Position numbers and translations under genes: made by a program. 64,000 nucleotides of DNA, taken from Euzebya pacifica (lineage in GTDB: Bacteria; Actinomycetota; Nitriliruptoria; Euzebyales; Euzebyaceae). This document shows positions 8,054 through 15,601 of the stretch, one piece after another. The first letter of the stretch is position 1; every line of letters begins with the position of its first letter. The notes beneath the pieces were generated by a model. The model saw nothing but the letters and a program-made list of their open reading frames with translations. It had not been told where the DNA came from and ran no database searches. The stretch is taken from positions 2,423,910 through 2,487,909 of the forward strand of contig NZ_CP031165.1 of the NCBI RefSeq assembly GCF_003344865.1, given 5' to 3'.

Positions 8054-9485
8054 GGCCCTACGCGATCAAGCGTGGTGAGCGTCGTCTGATGTGCGCGGTG
8101 GGGTGATCCTGCCAGTTCACGCCGCCGCAGAACAGCAGCAGGCGGATCCTGTAGTTGTCGATGTTCCGGAAGCCGTGGCCGATCCGCTTGATCCGTTTCA
8201 CCAGACCGTTGATCGCCTCGGTCCTGCCGTTGGACAGCCCGTCGGTTTCGAAGTAGGTCAGCACCTCGGTCCGCCAACGCCGGATCGTCTTGCCGAGCCT
8301 GCGGATCTCGGGGATCGCCACGGCGGCGACGTCGTCGAAGAACGCCTCCAGACGCTCGGTGGCCTGGCCCAGCCCATCGGCCCGATAGACCGAGCGGAGT
8401 TGTTCCTTGATCATGTGGGCGTACCAGACCTCGGCGTCGGGATCACCAGCCGCCAGGCCCGCGGCGATCCGGGCCTGGCCCTTGTCGTTGAGCCGTTCGG
8501 CACCGGTGAGCAGGATCCGGCGGATCCCGTAGAGCGGGTCGCCGGCGTGGCCGCGGTGGCCGGTCTGTTCCTGCTGGACGCGGCGGCGGACCTCGTCCAC
8601 GACGGTGTTGGCCAACTTGATCACATGAAAGGCGTCGACGACGACGGTGGGTGCGTCCAGGCCCCCGACCAGGGCATTGAAGTAGCCGCGGTGGGGGTCC
8701 AGCGCTACCCGCTCCACCGCCGACAGCCACGGCTCGTCCCGGCCCTCGAGCCAGTCGGTGACTGCCGATCCGGCCCTGCCCGGGACGATGTCCAGCAGCC
8801 TGGACCGGTTGAGGTCGACCAAGCCGGTCACGAACGTCGTTCGTCGCTTGCGCAGGTAGGACGCCTTGAGGAACGACGTCTCGTCGACCCCCAACGACGA
8901 CACCCCGGCGGTGCGGGCCGGATCATCGATCATCGGGACGCCGTGGTCGGTCACGGCGTGCATCGCCGACTGCCAGCCCACCCCGTACTCGCCGGCCAGC
9001 TGGGCGACCGGTCGGCCGAGCTTGCCGACCTGCCGGCACACCTCCGTCCTGGCCCGCTCCGTCATCCCATGCCGGGGCCGGGCGACGTCGTCGCGCCGCT
9101 CGGTCCACGTCGCGGTGGGACACAACGGCTCGCGGCAGCGCCAGATCCGCTTGGACCACACCAGCCGGCACGGCCTGCCGCCGATCGCCAGATCCCGGAC
9201 CTGCACGGTCCGCCGGTCACGCGCGGTCGCGACCACCCCACAGTCCGGACAGCCGGGCCGACGGCCCACGGTCTCCACCGCCAGGCACACCTCGCCGTCC
9301 ACCAGCGTCGCTTCGCGCAGCGCGAAGCCCTCCAAACCGAGCACAACAGTGCCCAGCGTCGTATCGTCACCCATCCTGAGGTCTCCGAGGTTCGCAGTCT
9401 TAGACAACCGCGATCATCGCGAGACCTCAGGGCCTCACGGCCCAGGCGTCCCCGACCTCGTTTCCACGCTCGATCGTGAAGGGCC
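8054..9485 (-). mobile_element. ISL3-family insertion sequence (second of a tandem pair)
   Basis: This element is about 1432 bp. Its terminal inverted repeats are GGCCCTACGCGATCAAGCG on the left and GGCCCTTCACGATCGAGCG read inward from the right. It is flanked by GCTTTAGT at 8046-8053 and 9486-9493. The middle copy is shared with the first element, so the two elements abut with only eight bases between them. The two elements are related but clearly not identical, so this is not a simple tandem duplication. Confidence 0.88.
8058..9374 (-). CDS. ISL3-family transposase (divergent second copy)
   Basis: The 438-residue protein is colinear with the transposase at 6629-7933 and shares its main blocks: GCPDCGVV zinc-finger region, SLGVDETS, ALDPHRGYFNAL, VVDAFHVIKLANTVVDEVRR and SNGRTEAINGLVKRIKRIGH. 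Many substitutions separate the two proteins, so they come from two different ISL3 elements. The start at the ATG 9372-9374 (MGDDTTLG) matches the start chosen for the neighbour; an in-frame ATG 11 codons upstream is less likely. The stop lies in the left terminal repeat. The frame is intact and all DDE blocks are present. Confidence 0.9.
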   Translation of the reverse strand: MGDDTTLGTVVLGLEGFALREATLVDGEVCLAVETVGRRPGCPDCGVVATARDRRTVQVRDLAIGGRPCRLVWSKRIWRCREPLCPTATWTERRDDVARPRHGMTERARTEVCRQVGKLGRPVAQLAGEYGVGWQSAMHAVTDHGVPMIDDPARTAGVSSLGVDETSFLKASYLRKRRTTFVTGLVDLNRSRLLDIVPGRAGSAVTDWLEGRDEPWLSAVERVALDPHRGYFNALVGGLDAPTVVVDAFHVIKLANTVVDEVRRRVQQEQTGHRGHAGDPLYGIRRILLTGAERLNDKGQARIAAGLAAGDPDAEVWYAHMIKEQLRSVYRADGLGQATERLEAFFDDVAAVAIPEIRRLGKTIRRWRTEVLTYFETDGLSNGRTEAINGLVKRIKRIGHGFRNIDNYRIRLLLFCGGVNWQDHPTAHIRRRSPRLIA

Positions 9486-9594
9486 GCTTTAGTGCGGGAT
9501 CGGAAGGAACCGCTTGCAGATGACGGAGCCGCTCCATCCAGCAGCAGATCATCAAACACGACGTTCGTGTCCAACCCCACCGTAGGCTCGCTCC

Positions 9595-11913
9595 TCAGGA
9601 GGTCAGCGCCTGAGCGACGGCAACTGCCATCGAGTCGACATGCGCAGCCTGGATGTTGCCGTCCGCCTGCAACCCCCAGACCGTATAACCCTCCTTGCCA
9701 ACCTTCTCGACCTTTGGATTCCACCGCCCCTCGGATATCAGGCATACGTGAATGCTTGGAACGCCCGGGGGTGAAGTGATGGACATCAGTTTGCGGCCCG
9801 ACTTCTCCTTCATAAGGTGATCTCCTGTCGTGTCAATGGCGAAGACGTCCCCGTTCTTCCAAACAAGGAAGTCGGGATAGAAGTTGCGACTACTGCCCAA
9901 GCTTGGAAGGGGGATTGGGTAGCCGGTGCGACTCGGATTGCGTGCCCAAAGGACGCCGGCGCTCTCTAGCTCGGCTGCACACGCCCTCTCGAAGCTGTTG
10001 AGGCCGCTGTACCCGCCATGCAGAGAGTTCGGGTAGGGCATCTTGTCATCAACGATGTTGACGGCTTCACCGACCCGGAACGGATTATGTTTCGCAACCT
10101 TCAGACGCACGGCGTCCATATAGGACCGGACGCAAGCATCAGCGAGTGCTTCGACGCTTTTGTGAGCAGTACTGCCGAGCTGGACCAACGCGTCAAACTT
10201 TGGATCGTCGCTCGGTGTCACCTCCAGCACACGCGGATACTGCCGCATCACCCGAAGTTGAAACAGCCATCGCGCGGAGACCGTGCTGTTACTATCTCGC
10301 TTGACCCACTCAAATGTGCTCGCCGCGTCTCCGCCGACACGCTGTTGAACTAGCACCATTGACCCATCGGCCCGGGTGTTCACAGTGTCTTGACGGAAGT
10401 CGACGAAGTTGTCCACCGCCGTCTGAATCAGCTCAAGGACGTTTGACGTATCCAAGAATAGCTGAGGAATCGTCATGTCTCGCGACGGTGGAACCGTCTC
10501 CCGGTCACGAGCCTTGCGACTCTCGTACGACGAAACCTGTACTGATGGAGCGTCCTTGGTCAGCTTTCCGCGAACCTCTTCAAAGACCTTCTTGAACACT
10601 TGTTCGTTGTCAACACGAACGAATACCCTTGCCTCATTCAACCTCGAATTTGGCTGTGTGATCGCGTTTGGTTGACGTAGGAGACGCCCGATGACCTGTT
10701 CAACCTTGACTGGCGAGCCCATACTGCGGTCGATGTAGGCAAAATATACTTCCGGATCGTCCCATCCTTCTTGTAAGGCCTGGTTGAAGATGACATGGCG
10801 GTATCCGCCCTTGACAAACTGTTCGTAATCGCTGTCGCCTCCTGCGTAGAGCACAAACTCGGGAGGGGCAGGATAGAGCTTGTCGAATTTTAAGTTGGCG
10901 TAGACGGCAATCTCGTCTGGCGTGATTCCCTTTTGCTCGACTAGGTACCGCCAGATCAGAATGGGAGGCGCCTCGCGCTGATGAAACGGTCGCTTAGGGT
11001 CGTCCTTGCGGCTGTGGTCGGCCTCCACAACGTTGGTGCGGGAGACGTAGACTGCCTTGGGCGCAATCTGAGGCTTAGCCGAAGCTCCTGCAACAGACGC
11101 CGCGTCGAATGCCTGTAGCAAGTCGTCAATGGCGGACTCCATTGGAGCTGCATAGCCTCCGAGAACGAGGTCTGTCTTGATGAGCCCACTTGCAGCAACG
11201 TCGCTGGCGGCGATGCTCGCAATGAGTTGATCACCCTCCCAGCCAGCAGTGTCGAGCGATTTCAGAATCTCGTTCAGGCCGCTCGGAGGCTTCTTCAGGG
11301 TGGCGCTCGCAACAATGAAGGCATCCGCCTCCAACTCTAAGAGGAGTTGCATTTGTTGGTCTGAGAGATTGTGGCCTTCATCATAGACGACGATAAGGGG
11401 GCGGCGGACCTGCTGCGAATTCAACCGCTGTTTTAGAGCCTCCCAAACCGACGACTCAGCGGTGTCCATGTCTGACCGATAGATCAGACGGTCACCCTTC
11501 TCCTTATCTTTCTGATTGAAAGTGCCGACCGTCGCGAAGTATATTAGCCCGCGTGTGGCCGCCTCTACATCGGAACTCTTGTATTGTGACAAGAGGCGGA
11601 CATCGAAGTCTTGGATGAGATGGTGATATTTTCCGGAAGGGCTCAGATTCTTGTACGTCTGCTCAACAACGACCTTGCCTCGAGACAGCCACATGACGAC
11701 AGGCTTGACGGGCAACCCAGCCTCAATCTGCGCAATCGTCTCGGCGAGTATGGCCGTCTTTCCGCTTGCCGTGATTGACGAGAGCGCCTGGTAGAAGGGA
11801 AGGGGCCTCGGATCCTTCTGAGTTCCAACTACGGGACGATCGGCCATGAAACGCGCGTACCTCGACGCGATCTCCGCGGCCGCTTGACTCTGAAACGGAA
11901 ACAGAGTGATCAT
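9595..11913 (-). CDS. res: Type III restriction enzyme Res subunit
   Basis: The 772-residue protein has a superfamily 2 helicase core: a Q-like motif near residues 6-10 (PFQSQ), Walker A ASGKT at 49-53, a DEGH box near 174-178 (VVYDEGHNLS), and motif VI QVIGRLLRQ near 407. The C-terminus carries a PD-(D/E)XK-like nuclease region near 683 (YPDFLVWKNG, then FAIDTTGDHL), in which the usual E-x-K position reads D-T-T. It would cleave unmethylated DNA together with Mod. Its start overlaps the mod stop by one base (TAATG). At 772 residues it is shorter than many Res subunits (commonly 900 or more). The base composition is clearly less GC-rich than the neighbours, suggesting acquisition as cargo. 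Confidence 0.85.
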   Translation of the reverse strand: MITLFPFQSQAAAEIASRYARFMADRPVVGTQKDPRPLPFYQALSSITASGKTAILAETIAQIEAGLPVKPVVMWLSRGKVVVEQTYKNLSPSGKYHHLIQDFDVRLLSQYKSSDVEAATRGLIYFATVGTFNQKDKEKGDRLIYRSDMDTAESSVWEALKQRLNSQQVRRPLIVVYDEGHNLSDQQMQLLLELEADAFIVASATLKKPPSGLNEILKSLDTAGWEGDQLIASIAASDVAASGLIKTDLVLGGYAAPMESAIDDLLQAFDAASVAGASAKPQIAPKAVYVSRTNVVEADHSRKDDPKRPFHQREAPPILIWRYLVEQKGITPDEIAVYANLKFDKLYPAPPEFVLYAGGDSDYEQFVKGGYRHVIFNQALQEGWDDPEVYFAYIDRSMGSPVKVEQVIGRLLRQPNAITQPNSRLNEARVFVRVDNEQVFKKVFEEVRGKLTKDAPSVQVSSYESRKARDRETVPPSRDMTIPQLFLDTSNVLELIQTAVDNFVDFRQDTVNTRADGSMVLVQQRVGGDAASTFEWVKRDSNSTVSARWLFQLRVMRQYPRVLEVTPSDDPKFDALVQLGSTAHKSVEALADACVRSYMDAVRLKVAKHNPFRVGEAVNIVDDKMPYPNSLHGGYSGLNSFERACAAELESAGVLWARNPSRTGYPIPLPSLGSSRNFYPDFLVWKNGDVFAIDTTGDHLMKEKSGRKLMSITSPPGVPSIHVCLISEGRWNPKVEKVGKEGYTVWGLQADGNIQAAHVDSMAVAVAQALTS

Positions 11914-13898
11914 TATTCATCACCCTCATCTGCGACATTATAGGCATCGGTGGTGACGCTCAGCCCAAAGTCGAGAAGGATACGGTTCGGAATCTGGTAG
12001 AACACCACATCACTTGACTGATGTAGATTGAATCTCGCATAGACGTGATAGCGAGGGGCAAGACCTTCCTTCTTTGCCTCATCTACAACCGCGTCATAGA
12101 CCTCCTCATCGAACACGGGGCTCGCGTCTGCTCCGTCCCACACAAGGAAGACTCCTTCGTTGTAGGCGTTTCGTGCGACAAGGTACGTGTCTGGCTGGGA
12201 TGGAATGCGCACGAGTGCGCCCCCTTGCCCTGCTCCGCTGTCTCGGTCGAAGTAGGACGCGATGACGGCGTCAGTCATATCCTCGCGCTCCATGCTGAGG
12301 AGAGCCTGGGCGTCCACACGCTTGCGAAGGTGCAGGAAGGACCAACCTCCACCCAACGGCTTCTGCTGCCCGGCCGCCCAGTCACCTGTGGCTGCGCGGC
12401 GAAGTCGGTCCGCTAGTAGCCCCCTGGCGTAGCTGTCACCACGGTCGGGTCGGCCCTGCTCCACCAGAATGAAGCGGCGGGACGCACCGCTTTCAGCGTT
12501 GAGGTGCAGGACGGCATGCCCGGTAGTCCCCGATCCGGCGAAAGGGTCAAACACAAGTCCGTCAGGCGGGCACCATATCTGAAGCAGCTTATAAAACAAC
12601 TTCAGTGGCTTCACGGTCTTGAATCCGTGATCGTCGCCGACAAGAGCGGTTAACTCATCTGCACCTGTCTGACTGTGGCCAGACTCAGGATGAGCCCATG
12701 ACGTCGAACCGAGCGCAAGGGGTACGTCGTAGTCATCGTCTGCCCAGTACGTCGTCGGAACGACTCCCTGCTTCACTTCATGGAGGTAGCGCTTCCACTG
12801 CGGACGGCCGGTACGCCGTTTGCCAAACCAGATCCGTGGCCACGGCTTGGTGTCTGCAACTATGTTCGCCTTCTGCTTCGCTTCATCAAGAGGTTCGGCG
12901 AGCATGAACGCCTTGACGTTCGGCACTTCATCCTCGCCCACGCCGATGATGTCTGCCCGCCTCTGGGCGTCGTCGAGTTCTCGGCGTTCATACTTGACAC
13001 CCCACCCCTCCAGATAGCCTTGCATATCCTTTGGGGTGACACGCCACACTGTGCCTGCCTTCGGGTAGTGCAACTCTCCTGTGAAGGGACTCTGGATGGC
13101 GTACACCATCGTCATGTTCTCGCGGGGCTTGCCAGCTTGGGCATCACTGGCCTTCCAGGGATGTGGGTCGCCGTCTGGACTTTTATAGCGGTCGTCCATC
13201 TCCTCAGTGCGCGGGAGGAGGTTCGTCTTTGCAAACTCCTCGTTCTTCGCATATATCAACACGTACTCGGTAGCGGTCGATACGTGGCTGTTATCGGCGC
13301 GGGGTGAATAGGACTTTTGCCAGTTTAGGATCGCGAGTCGGTTGACGGCCCCGAACACCTCATCCAGCATTTGACCAAGGTGGAACAGCTCGCGATGGTC
13401 GATGCAGATGGCCAGCACCCCATCCTCCTTGAGCATTTCATGCATTAGACGAATGCGCGGGAGCATAAAGCGCATCCACTTCGTATGGCGTGCTGGGTCA
13501 TCGTCCGGGACAAACTCGCCGATGCCTGCGTCGTTTGGATCGTCTTCCCAACGGTCGTTGTAACGGAAGTCACGACCTGTGTTGTATGGCGGGTCAGTAA
13601 GTATCATATTGACCTTGCCACGCTCACGGTAGAGCGTCGCCATCGCCTGCAGGTTCTCGCCCTCGATGACGGTGTTTCTCGCTTGATCCTCCTCGTCGCC
13701 ATGCGAGTACTTCGCGACTGACTTGGAGACCCGAGGCTGCACTTTGCGAGCTAGTTGACGTGCGGTGTTCTTGCCAGCGAAAGAGATGCTGATGCCTTCT
13801 TCGATCTCCTGATAGATGTAGGCCAACAGTTCTTCGCGGCTGAGCTGCTCCAGCTCGTCTCGCTGAAGGCGGCCCCAGAATGAGGTCTTGGAGGTCAT
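11913..13898 (-). CDS. mod: Type III DNA methyltransferase Mod subunit
   Basis: The 661-residue protein has the beta-class amino-methyltransferase order typical of Mod: the catalytic DPPY (LTDPPYNTG) at residues 102-105 first, a long variable target-recognition region in the middle, then the AdoMet-binding FAGSGTTG near 450. Length and order fit type III Mod subunits, which methylate adenine on one strand of an asymmetric site. Mod supplies DNA recognition for the Res subunit encoded immediately downstream. The gene pair is less GC-rich than the rest of the window and stands between insertion sequences and transposase relics, in keeping with defence cargo of the mobile element. Confidence 0.88.
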   Translation of the reverse strand: MTSKTSFWGRLQRDELEQLSREELLAYIYQEIEEGISISFAGKNTARQLARKVQPRVSKSVAKYSHGDEEDQARNTVIEGENLQAMATLYRERGKVNMILTDPPYNTGRDFRYNDRWEDDPNDAGIGEFVPDDDPARHTKWMRFMLPRIRLMHEMLKEDGVLAICIDHRELFHLGQMLDEVFGAVNRLAILNWQKSYSPRADNSHVSTATEYVLIYAKNEEFAKTNLLPRTEEMDDRYKSPDGDPHPWKASDAQAGKPRENMTMVYAIQSPFTGELHYPKAGTVWRVTPKDMQGYLEGWGVKYERRELDDAQRRADIIGVGEDEVPNVKAFMLAEPLDEAKQKANIVADTKPWPRIWFGKRRTGRPQWKRYLHEVKQGVVPTTYWADDDYDVPLALGSTSWAHPESGHSQTGADELTALVGDDHGFKTVKPLKLFYKLLQIWCPPDGLVFDPFAGSGTTGHAVLHLNAESGASRRFILVEQGRPDRGDSYARGLLADRLRRAATGDWAAGQQKPLGGGWSFLHLRKRVDAQALLSMEREDMTDAVIASYFDRDSGAGQGGALVRIPSQPDTYLVARNAYNEGVFLVWDGADASPVFDEEVYDAVVDEAKKEGLAPRYHVYARFNLHQSSDVVFYQIPNRILLDFGLSVTTDAYNVADEGDE

Positions 13899-13969
13899 CG
13901 GCTGCTTTCCACATCGTCGTGTGCCTAGGGAGGACGGCCAGCCTAGGCCGTCGGCGCATACGAAGGGTC

Positions 13970-14605
13970 TCAGCAGGGTGTGACAGACATGGCGGAACCG
14001 GAACGCGTCAGGCCGGGTGAGACAGGTCTGCGTTGGTTTCTGGTGTGGGTGGGTTGATCCAGCTGGTTGTCGGGATGGTGGGTGCGTGGGGTCGGTGAAC
14101 CGGCGGGCGTGGCCGAGGTCGGTGAAGCGGCCGGGGAAGGTGGGGGCGTACTTGAGGTCTTGAACTGGGCTTCGGAGTAGGGGTTGTCGTTGGAGACGTG
14201 GGGTCGGCTGTGGGAGCGGGTGATGCCGAGGTCGGCCAGGAGCTGGGCGACGGTCCGGGAGGTCATGGAGGTGCCGCGGTCGGCGTGGATGGTCAGCTGG
14301 TCGCGGCCGATGTGCTCGGCTTTGGTGCAGGGGTCGAGCAGGTCACGGGCCAGCGCGGCCGACTCGAAGCAGAGGTAGTCGCTGTCCTCGTCCAGCAGCC
14401 GCGCCCACACCTGGGCGGGCGGCAGGTCACAGAACCGCTGGGAGGTCAGCAGCCCGACCACCTCGGCCCGTTCGGCGTCGTGAGCGCGCGTGCCGGTCGG
14501 GGTGGGGGTTCGGGTCGGGGGTGGTGGGGATCCAGTGGCAGACCCAGAACCGAAGCGCGACCTCCCCCCAGAGCTGTTGAAAACCCCGTTGACCCACCTC
14601 GTCAC
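13970..14605 (-). pseudogene. Decayed IS3-type transposase (integrase core)
   Basis: The remnant keeps recognisable pieces of an IS3-family OrfB/rve transposase: RAHDAERAEVVGLL and SQRFCDLPPAQVWARLL at the N-terminal side, then HIGRDQLTIHADRG, TSMTSRTVAQLLADLGITRS and SHSRPHVSNDNPYSEAQFKT. Roughly 100 codons between DYLCFES and ALARDLL are missing, which removes the first catalytic aspartate and much of the core, and a frameshift follows EAQFKT: one base restored after AAGACC would give the expected continuation. The first 45 codons of the open frame are unlike a transposase and are probably spurious. No terminal repeats could be identified. Confidence 0.75.
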
Positions 14606-14649
14606 CGTTAGAATCGTCCTGAGTAGCCACGACTTCCGAGGAGGCCACG

Positions 14650-14886
14650 ATGGCCGGCCACAAAGGGTTGGACGAGTTCTCCGACATCCTTACCGCCGCC
14701 CAAATCGCGGAGATGCTAAGCATGAACCTGGACTACGTCCGCAAGATGTCGCGACAGGGCAAGATCCCGGCCCACAAGATGCCGGGCGGTCGTGCGTTCA
14801 GGTATTTGAAGGACGAGGTCGTGGAGTGGCTGCGCGGGCTGCCGGCCCACGAGACCGAGGTCGAGGAGCAGGCCTCCTCCGGCTGA
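14650..14886 (+). CDS. Helix-turn-helix protein, excisionase-like
   Basis: The 78-residue protein has an HTH_17-type DNA-binding domain: ILTAAQIAEMLSMNLDYVRK, with the wing at MPGGRAFRYLKDEVVEWL, and an acidic C-terminal tail. The ATG is preceded by a strong GAGGAGG site seven bases upstream. It converges on the integrase gene at 15602-16960 with about 700 bases of decayed sequence between them. Small proteins of this class act as excisionases or transcription factors in integrative elements. It differs in sequence from the HTH protein at 6242, so the element carries two such factors. Confidence 0.78.
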   Translation: MAGHKGLDEFSDILTAAQIAEMLSMNLDYVRKMSRQGKIPAHKMPGGRAFRYLKDEVVEWLRGLPAHETEVEEQASSG

Positions 14887-15192
14887 CGTGGCCCCAGCCC
14901 GAACCGGTCAGACGAGCCAGGCGAGCGCCACGCGGGCCAACTGCACGACTCGCTGGCTGTCGGCTGTCGGCAGCACGTGGTGGCTCGGTTCACAGGCTGG
15001 ATGACCGTGATGGTCCACCCTCGCTCGGGATCCCGACCGCCAGCGCCTTTCAGGGAGACATAGAGAGCATCACAGTTTGTTCCCGCACGTCGAGCCACTC
15101 TCACCAGGTTGCGCACCGCACTCAGCTACTCTTGAGCCGCGCAGAGGCCGAGGATGGGCTCGGCTATCGCGTTGTCATACCGCCGCCACCGT
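14887..15192. other. Intergenic stretch with no identifiable gene
   Basis: I see no supportable gene. Open frames on both strands here lack ribosome-binding sites and family resemblance. The stretch lies between the small HTH gene and a decayed secreted-protein fragment and probably contains further unrecognised debris. Confidence 0.5.
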
Positions 15193-15351
15193 CACAGGAC
15201 TGCCATCGGTCCTACCCTGACGTGTAAATCCGACTGCCGCCACCCGACCTTGACTGCGGCGACATCCCCCCACCGTAGGATTCACGTCGTGGGCTCTGAC
15301 CCGCACCGCTTCGACGGTGACGGGAACAGCATCGGCTGGGAGTCAGGTTGA
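15193..15351 (+). pseudogene. Remnant of an excalibur/thermonuclease-type C-terminal domain
   Basis: Read across a stop and a frameshift, this stretch encodes SQDCHRSYPDV, stop, IRLPPPDLDCGDIPP, then in the +1 frame HRRIHVVGSDPHRFDGDGNS and a final IGWESG. This reproduces the Cys- and Asp-rich C-terminal module found in actinobacterial secreted proteins (pattern YPxVCIPPPPPDLDC..DI...DPHxFDxDxDGIGCE, from general knowledge of such proteins). The TGT/TGC for Cys has become TAA at about 15222, an extra C lies in the C-run near 15266-15271, and the last Cys is Trp. The upstream part of the gene was not found. Confidence 0.6.
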
Positions 15352-15379
15352 CCTCATCACAAGCACGGGGCGAGTCAGC

Positions 15380-15450
15380 CGCGCCGGCCCGCGTCTGCTC
15401 GACGTCGGCGTCCCGGCCGAGCACATCGGCCGCGATCGGCTGACCATCCC
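15380..15450 (+). pseudogene. Short relic of the same IS3-type transposase
   Basis: The plus strand encodes LLDVGVPAEHIGRDRLTI, closely matching LLDPCTKAEHIGRDQLTI in the transposase pseudogene at 13970-14605, which lies on the opposite strand. The similarity stops abruptly on both sides and the expected HADRG motif is absent. It is a fragment left by deletion or recombination between copies of the element, in inverted orientation to the larger relic. From 15451 to the integrase stop at 15602 nothing further is recognised. Confidence 0.6.
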
Positions 15451-15601
15451 TACGTGCACTCAGACATCGGCAACGCATCCCCGCCGACGTCTACACCAGT
15501 CGACGAGCGGTGACCGTGACGCGTCGGTGTCGGCCCCGGGATGGGCGCCGGGGAGCCGCCTGCCCGTCGGCTGCTTTCGCTGCGGGCGGCCGCGCCCTTG
15601 G

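Noticed and set aside
6599-9479. Long plus-strand frames opposite the two transposases
   Set aside because: They mirror the minus-strand transposases, which have all ISL3 blocks and inverted repeats, and show no family features of their own.
6612-9493. GCTTTAGT as part of the terminal inverted repeats
   Set aside because: All three copies are in direct, not inverted, orientation, which fits a target duplication.
6620-13898. The ISL3 pair as a composite transposon carrying the restriction-modification genes
   Set aside because: Both elements are on the same side of the genes and share one target, so the genes are not bracketed by them.
14733-15116. Minus-strand frame of 127 codons over the small HTH gene and the gap
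   Set aside because: It overlaps the HTH gene, which has a strong ribosome-binding site and a recognisable domain, and it has no ribosome-binding site of its own.
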